From positions 32,833-96,832 of the forward strand of contig JADHZB010001088.1 of NCBI GenBank assembly GCA_015657535.1: a stretch of 64,000 bases of DNA. The letters are read 5' to 3'. The translations under genes and the position numbers were made by a program. The notes below the pieces were generated by a model that searched no databases, was not told where the DNA came from, and was given only the letters and a program-made list of their open reading frames with translations. Positions 52,724 to 64,000 of the stretch are shown in pieces. Every line of letters begins with the position of its first letter. Position 1 is the first letter of the stretch. This DNA comes from Nephromyces sp. MM_2019 (Eukaryota; Apicomplexa; Aconoidasida; Nephromycida).

Positions 52724-54166
52724 TTATTCAAGTTGTTTATATAGGGTAGGGATTGCATCTAAACACACGTTTATCATATTTTTCTTGGCATTGGCTACAT
52801 TTGAACCATGTGGGTCGTAATCTTGAGCAATCCATGAGAGAGGTGTGCCATCAAATATTTGTACAACACCACTCCAAATATTATTTTTTGCACATATTAA
52901 AAAGAGTGTTGATTCTTCCATACTAATTGATTTAGCACCGCATTCTGCATATTTGGCCATCTGGTCAAGCATTTTGGGGGTATTATAAAATACATCGGAT
53001 GTGATAGATAGGCCACTGTGATGTACCAAATTTAAATTTTTGGCAGAATTCATAAGGGCATTAAAAACTTCGGGAGTAGGCATTGCAGGGAATGATTCAT
53101 CCACATACATATTTGTAACACCTGTGTTAGGTAAATTTTTATATATATATATACATGTATGTGTGTATATGTTTCTATATGTATTTGTATATACATAAAG
53201 GTCTATGTATGTATTGGTATATGAACATTTTAATATTTTGTATCGAGTGTGTGTGTTTGTTGAATGCTTGATACAACTAAATGTATCTAAAATGAATTTT
53301 TTATTCTATGCCAAACAAGTGTGCATATTTTTTGCCAAATCAGTGTACATATATATATATATTTATCAAAAGTGCCTCTAAGACACGCAACACATACATA
53401 CATACACATGGATTCATACCTTCTTCGCGAACAGCTCCATGTGAAATAAAAATTTCTCCCTGGTTCATTCCTTTCTGTAGGTAGCCAGATGTACCTGCTC
53501 TAATTATACATTTTGCGCCACATTTGATCAACTCCTCAAAGCAAATAGCTGCACTGGGATTACCCACACCATGTGAGCATGCAGTAAAATGTACACCTAA
53601 AATCAGAATAACAAGTACATACACATGAGTTGTCAATGTTAACTTTGATCTATAATTTTGGACACTTTTTAAATCTACACACTAACTGTTTATATATAGC
53701 CACATATAACATTATGTATAGTTAGGTAATAGAAGTAGAAGGGGTGAGTGAAGTGACACATATGTATATACATGCACACATCTACACATCAACAGATACA
53801 TGCATGTATATGCATTACACACACACATACAAATAATACATACATACAACTAATACACGCATACAAATAAAACACACATACAAATAATACACGCATACAC
53901 ATAATACACACATTCACAACTATACATTAACAATATAAACACATACATCCGCTATCCACACATATATATACATCAATAATACACAAAGTAGTACCTTTAA
54001 TAACACAGTCAAATGATTTATATTCTTTATTAAAATTAATGGGTGTACTCGAGTCAGACAAACTGGCCACCAACTCCGCTCGGGCTGGGTCTCCCACAAC
54101 AATGCAAATTTTTGAGACTTGGCCCTTCTTAAGTTTGGTGTAGGGTTGTAATTCACAGTCAGCCAT
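52724..54166 (-). CDS. Purine nucleoside phosphorylase, Plasmodium type, 3 exons, 248 aa
   Basis: Exons 54166-53995, 53596-53420 and 53121-52724; 747 nt including TAA. It belongs to the hexameric PNP/uridine phosphorylase family, which splits nucleosides with phosphate in purine salvage. Seen: phosphate-loop GDPARAE (25-31), ACSHGVGNPSAAICFEEL, IIRAGTSGYLQ, GAVREEG, ribose-binding Met184-Glu185 in SISMEESTLF, and Asp207 in FDGTPLSW. Plasmodium PNP has its catalytic Asp in an equivalent DG motif at nearly the same position, which favours purine over uridine specificity. Length matches the family (about 245 aa). Both introns are CA/TG rich, and exon 2's donor runs straight into TATGTATGTGTTG. 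Confidence 0.92.
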
Positions 54167-56081
54167 TGTGGGTACTTTGCGGTATAGATAGGAGGTACTT
54201 GGAGGTATAAATTGGGGGTGTTTAGAAGTTTAAATTAAAAGTATTTGGTGGTATAATGGAGTGTTGAATGCGATGTTGAGTATAGGTGTTTGGAGGTACA
54301 GTGTTAGTTGTGAGTATGTAATTCCCGGGTATAAGATATAAAGAGAAGACAAACAATGTGTTTCAAATTTAATATAGTGTATATATGTGTGGGTTTGAAG
54401 ATTTTAATTAAAATAAATTTAAAATGAAAAAAAAATTTTAAACTAATAAAAAGCAACAAATTGCTTTAAAGAACATATAGCATATGTGTGTGCGTTCGTT
54501 CATTTTAAATTAGTTCTGGTAATTTGTATAATTAAGGCATAGGTGTAAATTTTTTTATTAAGAGCTGTCATAACAATTTAAGTGATGTATGTGCGTGCGT
54601 GTATGTGTATGCTTGTGTATGTGTGTATGAATTGTGAGGGGAAAAAGGGTTAATGGATGATTATAATTTTAATAAATCTTATTGTTTAACTTGGCGCCAC
54701 TTAATTTCTTAAAAAAGTGCTTTATATATATATATATATATATCCAAATTTAGTTTATATATATTTTACACATTTAAGTAGCTAATTATAATAAAATCTA
54801 CACACATCCATGTGTCACACATTTTACGTTTGTTTTAAATGCACAAGCATAAATTGTCAATTTGGACACATTATATAATGATTAGACACATTTTTCTTAC
54901 ATACATTTTCCTCAGTGTGTTAATATCTTAAATTTTGGAATTAGTATATTTAATTTTAAAACTCGTACACTCTTAGTACATAACTACCATTGCTTTACTT
55001 ATATTTTTAAATAAACACTAATTATTGTTTTTCATCTATGTTTTAATCAATGTTTTACACATTTTTTTACATCATTATATACGTTTTTTAACATGTAAAC
55101 TTTTAAATACACACATTTAATTATTTCATACAAATATACACACACTAGACTAGCTTAAATAATTTCAATATGAATTTTAATTACTTACTTTTTAATCATT
55201 AAAACTAAATAAAACGATACACTCTATTAAAAATATATATATTACAAATGTGTGTGCATATTATACACCTATGCGTAAATTACATATGTTTGTGTCGATT
55301 ACATTAATGTGTGTGTAATAATAGTATGTAAATTACTTATGTATGTGTATTAAATGTGTGTGTGAATATTGTTAATCTTATTTGCGTATTATTAATTATG
55401 TGTGTGTATTATTTATTGTTTATGAGTATTATTGATATGTATTCGACAAAAACAGATGCATAAAATGTAATAAATGTAATCAAAATATATATATAATAAC
55501 CCTAATAATTAACTTATGATATGTGTGCGAATAAGATATACTAATTGAATATAAATGTAAGCTAATTTGTAACAAATTTTCTATGGAATACACAAATTTT
55601 AAATAAATATACTTAGATTCGAATTACAAAATATATATGTTTATGTGTATATAACAAGTTAAAATCATAATTTTTAATTTATAAAACAAATTCATACTTG
55701 TTAAATATCATTTCAAATTGCTTTAAACAAATACTCACACATAAAAAAATAACACCTACTACATAAGCCACACACATTACGTACTTACATATAACAAAAC
55801 ATATATACTAGACATATTACATACACTACACACATATTAAGCACATCACATATACACACACAACACACACACATTACTTACAAAACATACCAAATTACTC
55901 TAATAGATATTTGAAATCATATAGACAACCTTTGGACATACATAACATATACTAAATTGCTTTTAAAATTACATCAAATCACACACTCACATACATGATA
56001 TTCCTTCTAAAACTACATCAAATCACACACACACATTAAATCACATCCTCTTAAATTAATTTTAATTAAAAACATCCAAAA
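54167..56081. other. Divergent intergenic region, repeat-rich
   Basis: AT-rich sequence with many short TG, CA and TA runs between the phosphorylase and Hub1 genes, which point away from each other. No exon or RNA gene seen. Confidence 0.5.
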
Positions 56082-56641
56082 ATGATTGAAGTTATACTTA
56101 ATGATCGTTTGGGTAAAAAAATTCGCGTCAAATGTAATCCTGACGACACTATTGGCGACTTAAAAAAATTAGTAGCTGCTCAAACAGGTGTGTGTTTGTG
56201 TGTTGGTTTGTGTGTGTGGGTGTGTGTTTGTGTGTGTGCGGGTGGGTGTTTGTGTGTGGGTGGGTGGGTGGGTATGTGTGTCTGTGTATTTTATCTGTGT
56301 ATGTATGCGTGTATGTGTATGTATGTGTCTATGTGCGTATCTGCCTGTAAATATATATATGTAAATGTAGGAGTCTGTGTATATATAAACATATGTATAT
56401 ATCATACATTCATTAAATCTGTGTGTGTATATGTACATGCATAGGGTATATATCTATCTCTATGTGTATAGATCATATTGAAGTGTTTATAATATTGAGC
56501 GTGTGTGTATATATATATATATTAGGTACAAGACCTGAGAAGATAAGAATTCAGAAATGGCATAATATATATAAAGATCATATAACACTTCAAGACTATG
56601 AAATTCATGATGGAATGGGCTTAGAACTTTATTATAATTAA
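56082..56641 (+). CDS. Ubiquitin-like splicing modifier Hub1/UBL5, 2 exons, 73 aa
   Basis: Exons 56082-56187 and 56526-56641 join in phase 1 (G|GT) to give exactly 73 aa, the usual Hub1 length. The protein starts [18 protein letters not shown] and contains [16 protein letters not shown] and [15 protein letters not shown]. It ends LELYYN, with the double tyrosine plus one residue typical of Hub1 instead of the Gly-Gly of conjugated ubiquitins. Hub1 binds HIND elements in spliceosome proteins without covalent attachment and tunes 5' splice-site use. The intron is 338 nt, starts GTGTGTG and is dominated by TG and GGGTGGG runs. Confidence 0.95.
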
Positions 56642-56978
56642 TTAAGGAATTTCATATAAAAACATCCAAAATTCAACTTTTGATCAATATTTCTATTTTA
56701 TAAATTAACTTAGATGTATTTGAAGAACTTTATATTCAATGCTATATAGAGTATGTGTGTGTGTAGACGTGTGCAATTCCTAAAGTATTCATTATATTTC
56801 TCGTAGACTTCATAAAATATATTTATATTTGATAGTGTGTATTTTAATTATATATATATATATATATATATGTGTTGATTTATTTATGTGTGTTTAGTTC
56901 TGTGAAATTATAAATTATATGTATGTTTGTGTGTGTATTTGTATGTGTATGTGAGTCCTTTTGTAAGTGTTTGTAAAT
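56642..56978. other. Convergent spacer between Hub1 and the two-TM protein gene
   Basis: AT-rich with a short TATATA run near 56851-56870. No exon seen; contains the 3' ends of both genes. Confidence 0.5.
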
Positions 56979-58408
56979 TTATGCATTACGCCTTGAATCT
57001 ATAAATTTCATAACTGGACTAAAGCGTTTCGATTTGGGTGAGTCTTGAAGTTTCTTATATGGGTCTTCTCTAGAATCTATAAATATGTGTGTGTAAATAT
57101 TCATGTTATTAAATGTGTATATAAACAACCTTTAATGAAAAGTGTGTGTATAAACAAAATTCAATGTGTGCATAGAATAAAATTCAATTTGTGTATAAAC
57201 AAAATTCAATGCGTGTATAAACAAAATTCAATCTGTGTGCGTATGTGTTTGTGTGTGTGTATGTGTTAGTTTAAATTACCATAGGTTTGATAGGCTGGTT
57301 GTATAGTTGGTTGAGGATTCCAAAGATTTTTTTGTATGTTTACATTATTTCTCATTATTGGGTTTTGTGAGAAATAGGATGATTGTGTGGCTGGTTGACT
57401 ATTTGCATTTTGTGTGTGTGTGAATTGTGGTTGTTTTTGCTGTGTGTATGCAAATTGTGGCTGTTGTGTGTTTGTAAATTGTGGTTGCTGTTTCATGGGT
57501 GTTTGTGTGTATTTTTGTTGATCTGAGTAGGTTGGTTCATCAGAGCTATATTGTGATTGTGGGTATAAATGCGTGTTAATATTTGATTCAATAGTTGAAC
57601 TCTGTGAGGTTGCATATTCATGCTGTTCTGTGTGTGCATTTGCTCCAGCTAATTTTATAATATGTAAAAATAAAAGTTTATTAATAATTTTTTTTATAAT
57701 TATCTTAGTTACACACAAATATATACACACACACATGATTTATTATGATTTTACTACTATAAATATTTAGATTCACATATACATAGCTAACTATGAATTT
57801 AAATAATTAAATTAGCATACATAGGCACACCCATAACAAGCATGTATATTTTATTATTTTTTAGCTACACACACTTTTATTTATATACATGTACCTGTTT
57901 TGGGTGCTTCAATTATTTTTATTGCACCTGTAGTGTTTATATACATATATATTATTGAGAAATTTGTAAATTATTTTGAATGGTAATACACACATACATT
58001 AAAGGATAAAATAATTTACACCCACACAGACATACATGTTGATTTATAATTTAATTTAACCATTATATTATTACACATGTTTTAATTTATAATTGCACAC
58101 TATTTTGAATCTACAAACAAAATTGTTTTCATTAATATTTAAACACATTTATATAGATAAACACGCATACATATATTTATATATTAATTAATTTACCTAT
58201 AACATTTTCATATTTATTTTTTTTTGGTGAAACATTTTGATCTATATTTTAACATATATATATATATAAAATTATAATGTGGATGTATATATATATATAT
58301 CTATTTATCTATATATAAGGTGCGTATTTATATAAATAAATATAAAGTGTGTGTAAATGTAAAATTTAAAACGTGTGTAAAAAAACAGATGTGTATTAAG
58401 ATGCATGA

Positions 58409-58440
<32 letters not shown>

Positions 58441-59842
58441 TGACTTGACTGTATAACAAAAGGCATATTTATATTTACAAATCAATACATGTGTGTATAT
58501 ATATGTATGATCCAAGGTATGTAATCTGTGTATAGTTAAATTCTCTATAATATGTATATATGTGTGTATACAAGCTAACCTTTAGATTGTGTTTGTGTGT
58601 ATGTATCTGGTTCAATTTCATCACATATATCCAATGACTGTTTTAATGAGTTACTAACGAGTGTGTGTAGTTTGTTTAATAAAAAAAATGATAATGAAAT
58701 TTCAAAATAAAAAATTATTAAGGTTAAAATGATGAGTAGTGTGTAATATTGTTGGTTACTAATTTTGTTTTTCCCAACAAAATAATTTGAATAATCAAAT
58801 ATATAATTTACACAGCCTTCCCATGAACTTGGAAATTTGGGTATTTCTGGTTTTGATAGGCCTATATTTGTAAATATATATATATATATATACGTGTGTG
58901 TGTATGTGAGAACATGTGTGTGTGTATGTGAGAATATGTGTGTGTGTATGTGAGAATATGTATGTGTGTATTTGTATGTACGAGTACATGTAGATATTTA
59001 TAAATGTGCATAGATTTAACTAGTTTAAATCTAGTTTTGGATATATATATCTAGAGATCTAAATGTGTGTATGAAGTAATTAATATGCCTAGGTTGCGTT
59101 TATAATATGTGTTGATTATATTTTATTTTGGTTAAAGCGTTAAGTGAAAAATCACATGAGCTTAATTGTAAAATATATGTGTGCATTTGAAATAAATGTG
59201 TGTTGACAAATAAATTGTGAATTCATAATGTATGAGTATGAGTAAACTGTGTTTGTGTAAACTGTGTGTGTAAAAAATGTGTGTTTAAATTTATATAAAA
59301 GATAGTCTTACGGTCAATCCACCATTTAGAGAATAGAAAGGATGAGAGGGCCAAAAAGGCAGCAGTTATATTAATCTAATATAATAAAAATTAGATATAT
59401 AAATTTATACACATTTTCATATATTTTACAAATATTCATTGTATTATACACGTTAATATACTCTTTTTTTCAATTTAAATATATTATACTATACTTTTTT
59501 TACACATGTAATATACAATTTGATTTTAATGTTATACAATTAACATTTTTATGCACATATACAGATTGCGATGTAATATTTTATACAGACAGATCCACGT
59601 TGTCATACAACATTTTGCACACACACATGTTTTCACACAATAGTTTTTACGCACACAGGCTAAGTACTATTTAATATTTGTTACACACACACACCAAATG
59701 CTATTCAGTATTTTTTACACACACAATATTATATAATATTTTTATACATAATATGCATAATTTTTTGACATACACAGACACACACAAATATACATTATTT
59801 ATTTACCATTATCTTGAAATTCATTGAAGATGTAACAGTCAT
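56979..59842 (-). CDS. Unrecognised two-TM protein with Gln-rich tail, 7 exons, 308 aa
   Basis: Exons: 59842-59807, 59375-59312, 58861-58580, 58241-58197, 57927-57895, 57648-57280, 57076-56979; 927 nt including TAA, all joins in phase. The N-terminus has a hydrophobic segment (INITAAFLALSSFLFSKWWI, residues 13-32), and a second one follows near 80-103 (YYTLLIILTLIIFYFEISL and on). The rest looks soluble: a short charged linker made of two tiny exons (45 and 33 nt), then a Gln/Pro/Thr-rich stretch with three QPQF repeats (QPQFTNTQ, QPQFAYTQ, QPQFTHTQ), and a basic end (KLQDSPKSKRFSPVMKFID). I do not recognise the family. The hairpin topology with a long disordered tail could suit an ER or nuclear-envelope protein, but that is a guess. 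Confidence 0.6.
57141..57255. repeat. Tandem ~22-bp repeat in last intron of the two-TM gene
   Basis: Four imperfect copies of TGTGTATAAACAAAATTCAA stand in a row and end in a TG run. They lie in the intron between exons 6 and 7 of the minus-strand gene. Confidence 0.8.
58889..58980. repeat. Tandem ~22-bp TG/GAGAATA repeat
   Basis: Three copies of TGTGTGTGTATGTGAGAATA with small differences lie in the intron upstream of exon 3 of the two-TM protein gene, preceded by a TATATA run. Confidence 0.8.
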
Positions 59843-60140
59843 AAATTGACAGAAAATGTGTGGAAAACGTGATGTTTGCATATTATAAATTAATTTTAAA
59901 CTTTCCCAGCATTTTATTATAAAATATTTTGCACAAACTTTAATAAATATACTTATACACTAATCTGAGTATAAAAAATGAAAGGAGTGTTATATATGTA
60001 TATATTTATCTATAAGTAGGTGTATGTATATATCTACGCATGTGTATGTAAGTAAGATAAATATACATATATGTTTGTATGTAAATGTGTATATATTTAA
60101 TTGTGTATATATATGTGTATTTATTCGTGTTTGTGTGTAT

Positions 60141-60176
<36 letters not shown>

Positions 60177-60661
60177 AAAATATTTAAATGAAATAATTAT
60201 ATATATTTAGATATAAGTTTATTTAATACATATATACCATATATGTGTGCTTATTTAAAGTAATAAATTCAAAGTGTGTATATAAATATTGACTTTAAAA
60301 TCTGTATAATATATGTATGAATTAAGAAAAATCTAATTTATTGATTAGGCATAAATATACATATATATATATATATATATATACAATGTTGAAATATTTT
60401 AAATAAGCTATTTTTAAGGAAATTTCAAAATTTAATTAATTTATATATTTGTGTGGAAATTTAAAATTCTTGAAAAATTGAAAAATAATTTTTTTTTATG
60501 AATTTTATTTAAAATTTGAAGAACTCAAAATATTTACTTATATACATTTTTAAGGAAATCAATGTTATTAAATATATATATACATAAATATGTGTGTCTA
60601 TGTGTGTAAAAGGATGTATATATGTAAGTGTACTGTGTAAATGTGCGAGAATATCTGTAAC

Positions 60662-60694
<33 letters not shown>

Positions 60695-62148
60695 ATGCCA
60701 TCTTGTGCCCATATCTAGGTGTGTACAAGTATAGATATGTGTATGCTTGTGCGAGTCTGTGTGTATAAGTGTGATACTAGGAATTTTTCTTATAAAGCTC
60801 AAACAAGCAAATTTTACAATACTGTATACATATCAATATATTTCATACTAATTATACACACAAAAACAAGATTTAAGTATATTTATGTATATAATTATTT
60901 CACGATTTACATTAGTAACCCTATATTTGTTAATAATTAAATAATTTAGATAAAATATGATTAAATTTTAATTTATCAATATAAGTCTGTGTATATGTGT
61001 ATAATTTTTTTGAATCACAGACATACATAAGAGAATATTTTAATGTGTGTGTATAGATATAAGTATATATACAAGTGTGTATAATAATCAAATTGATACA
61101 TATTTCAACTATTTTCTAGCTAAACTTCAAATATATAAATTTCCCACAGTAAAAATTGAAAAAATTAAGAATATTTAACTTTGAATTATTTCTCACCTTA
61201 AATTTACACAAATAGTATCTTTACAAATCACTATATACATGCATATATATATATATATTTTATTCAATACGTAACATACATATTCACATTAAATTAAATA
61301 CACAACATATGTATAGACATTAAAGTACTATTTATATTTAGACATAGTGCAATATACTTGCACATAATATAAAAATATGGAGTATATGCTCTTATCTGTT
61401 TAAATTATTAAACTCAAATAGGCCTATTAAATAAAATTCACTTTTAAAACATATTAAAAAATTTACACACACATACATACGTAAACAGACTCAAAATTAT
61501 AGAACATCTAGATACAAGTGTATGTACACTACAAAATACATACAATTATGCACTCATAGAGTATACAACATATATATATATATATATGCAAAGTATAAGT
61601 TGCATATACACATTACAACCACAAAATTCTAAATATAGGGATTATACATATAATATAAGTACACATCATACATTCACAGTACTTAAAACACTTAAAATCA
61701 CAGATATACAAATTACGTATATCATCTAAAATCATATTTATACACACACATATATATATACTATTATACAATTTTATGACATACTATACACTATTTTAAA
61801 ATAATTCATACGTATGCTACATACAATATCACACGTATTAAAACATACAACATAACGCGCACCCCACACCCTATTACACATGATAATAAGCACTCACTCA
61901 ACAATTCACATGATAATACATACTTACTCCACACCATACCAAATTACACACACTAATATAAATTCCAATCCCTATTACACACACTAATACATATTGCAAT
62001 CCACATTACACGCAATAACATACCGCCCCTTCCCCCCTCACAATACTCTACACACATACACATACACCTACACACACACACAAATACGCACACACACATA
62101 CACACACACAGGCACATACATACACACCCACACACAATATCTGTAATA
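59843..62148. other. Divergent intergenic region, repeat-rich
   Basis: A 2.3-kb spacer between the divergent two-TM protein and dynein genes. It has several long TATATA runs (for example 60143-60174, 60361-60382, 60663-60686) and a CA-rich end at about 62040-62136 directly before the dynein ATG. No exon or RNA gene seen. Confidence 0.5.
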
Positions 62149-63870
62149 ATGAAGAATGATGAAAAGAGTGTGTGGGGTATGAATTCATCCAATTCAATGA
62201 AATCATGGGCTATACAAAGTTGGCTAAGTAGTCGACGAAATTCAAATATTTCGAAAAAATATTTTGAGAGTCAAACAGCATTGAAATTGGCTGTACCTTA
62301 TACTAGTATTTCGGAGTTAGAAAGTGGCGATTTTGATGTTAAAAATGTGTTATTATTTGGCAAGGGTAAAGATTTCATAAAATTGAATCCACACACAAAC
62401 ACACTCGATGAAAATCAACATTTTCACCAATCAAAAAGCCGTGGAAAAGCATCCATTTTAAGTGAATTAAATCGGAAAATTGCAAAGAATATAGAGTTGA
62501 AAAATGCACAACTTTTGAGTTATTTATCAGCCATTTCAACCATTTGTTTTGATGAATATAAATCAAATTATATTAAGGAAGAATTAACACACATCCGTCA
62601 AGATTACCTACATACACACAATAATTTAAAGAGTAAAATTTCAGGGGGAAAACATTCTAGACGTGCACATACACTCGGTGGTGACGTACATTATAAAATA
62701 CCCCCTAAAAATGATACAACACACACCTCTCAACCTAATGATCTACACATAAATAATAATTCAAATACACACACAAATATTCAACCTATGAAACAGGTGA
62801 TGACGTGTGTATTGTAATGTTTTTGGGGGATTGTGATGTTTGGGGGTATGGAAGGGTGTTGTGGTATTTTGGGACTGTGTGTGTGTGTGTTGATATGTGT
62901 TTGTATTGTGATGTAGCTAAGTTTATATGTAAATATATTGCGTGATGTGTGTATAATTGTCAGTAGTATATCTAGATATGTTTAAGTGATTTAATAAATA
63001 TATATTTAATGTATAAACAAATATGTAGAGTATAGCTTAAAATACACCAAAGATATAAATGTGTCATAAAATGTAAATAAAGAAATCATGTAACATATAT
63101 AATAAATCATTTTATAAATCGGTATATCACACTATACACACACATACACACATACACACACACACGCACATACACACGCATACACACACACACGCACATA
63201 TACACACACACACGCACATACACAACCAGAAACCTGAAGATAAATCACAATTTTATGATGAGTTATTCCAAATCGCCAATGCATCTGAACCTGAATATCA
63301 CACATATTATCAAGCACATTTAGAGGATACACACACACACTATGAATTACAAAAAATCAAACCAAATCATACACATTTTGAGAGATATATAGTTACACGT
63401 TCAGGTGTAATTACACTCAATTTTGACGGGAAAAGTGAATTCCACACAATTTCAGAATGGATAAGAGATTCACTAAATTATTATTTTGTGTGTGCAATGA
63501 AATTTCATAATGTGTATATACAAAGGAAATATGTATATTATTGGAATGAATATATCAAGCAGAAAAAATGTGTATACCTTACACACACATTATCTAAACA
63601 ATTATACCTCAAAAACCACACATTTTCACAATTTTGGATGCTAATTAATCACACAATTTCGAACCTTATTTTCAGTAGTCAATTTTTTGTTGAAACTTTT
63701 ATAAATTCAATTTTAAGGCATGAACCTGTTGAGAAAAATTCTACACACTATTATCATAAGATATTATTATCTAAATTTCAGGTGTGTGTATGTGTATGTG
63801 TTTATGTGTGTGTGTGTATGTATGCGTGTGTATGTGTGCGTGTGTGTGTGTGTAAGTGTATATGTGTGTA

Positions 63871-63915
<45 letters not shown>

Positions 63916-64000
63916 TAGTTATCATAAGATGTTATTATCTAAATTTCAAGTGTATGTGTGTGTGTGTTATCATCATAAGATATAATTATATAAATCTGAG
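62149..64000 (+). CDS. Axonemal-type dynein heavy chain, N-terminal part, runs off the window
   Basis: Exons 62149-62796 and 63230-63781 join in phase 0 (216 + 184 codons); the gene continues past 64000. Exon 2 holds the signature of the N-terminal tail of axonemal dynein heavy chains: YIVTRSGVITLNFDGKSEF, ISEWIRDSLNYYF, and YVYYWNEYIKQKK. In the family this block has a [Y]x-S-x-GV-T-x-F...EF...W-E pattern, then a K-x-W-K-x-F-x-x-W-R basic stretch. The protein would be a flagellar motor, with its motor domain beyond the window. The start is the ATG at 62149, just after a CA-rich leader. Thr-His-rich bits (NPHTNT, HTHNN, NTHTN) interrupt exon 1. After the donor at 63782 the TG-rich sequence stays open in frame, so the next exon border is uncertain. 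Confidence 0.8.
63751..64000 (+). repeat. Exon-end/5' splice-site duplication in dynein gene
   Basis: The last 31 nt of exon 2, TTATCATAAGATATTATTAT through the donor, recur at 63919-63955 and in a more changed form at 63968-64000. The copies are separated by (TG)n. The first two encode YHKILLSKFQ and YHKMLLSKFQ in the same frame. Only the first has CAG|GTGTGT; the second has CAAGTGTA. Confidence 0.85.
63782..63917. repeat. (TG)n tract starting at dynein exon 2 donor
   Basis: TG, TATG and TGCG units begin at the GT of the splice site and fill the space up to the second copy of the exon end. Confidence 0.85.

Noticed and set aside
60509..60802. 97-codon minus-strand frame in the 59.8-62.1 kb spacer
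   Set aside because: Made of Thr-His-Ile-Tyr runs from CA/TA repeats, without splice context or conserved residues.

Overview
The window looks like nuclear DNA of an AT-rich, intron-rich single-celled eukaryote. Nearly every gene is split by GT..AG introns, and stop codons TAA, TAG and TGA all end genes, so the code is the standard one. The genes are conserved eukaryotic housekeeping types. A Plasmodium-type purine nucleoside phosphorylase and an axonemal-type dynein heavy chain suggest an apicomplexan or related protist with a flagellated stage. This placement is an inference, and I cannot name the organism.

Layout. (1) 290-18438, minus: one very large gene of 33 exons that I could join in frame end to end. 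It encodes about 2907 aa and looks like the NBAS/Sec39 subunit of the ER tethering complex. Its introns are full of TG/CA/TA repeats, one of which contains a 50-N assembly gap. (2) 18439-20677: divergent intergenic region with a 32-bp minisatellite. (3) 20678-51517: a repeat-poor block with mostly short introns. It holds a DEAH-box RNA helicase (+), a predicted secreted protein with laminin-G-like domains (-), choline-phosphate cytidylyltransferase (-), a giant three-domain tRNA ligase (+), a nucleostemin/GNL3-like GTPase (-), an SAM methyltransferase (-), a small ABM-like membrane protein (-), the AP-1 sigma subunit (-), an intronless protein with a PH-like N-terminus and Trp-centred helical repeats (+), and the snoRNP assembly factor BCD1 (-). 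(4) 52-64 kb: repeats return, with purine nucleoside phosphorylase (-), Hub1/UBL5 (+), an unrecognised two-TM protein (-) and the start of a dynein heavy chain (+).

How the genes relate. They do not form one pathway. Several concern RNA: the helicase and Hub1 (splicing), tRNA ligase (tRNA splicing), GNL3 and BCD1 (ribosome and snoRNP biogenesis). NBAS-like and AP-1 sigma serve vesicle traffic.

Most unusual signal. (TG/CA)n repeats are confined to two flanking zones and absent from the central 30 kb. Inside exons of the repeat zones they appear almost only as CA on the sense strand (Thr-His tracts), whichever genomic strand is coding, while GT tracts sit in introns, often directly at the 5' splice site. 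Copied 5' splice-site-like modules occur in two introns and at the end of a dynein exon. All exon joins were made by eye from splice consensus and frame, with no transcript data.
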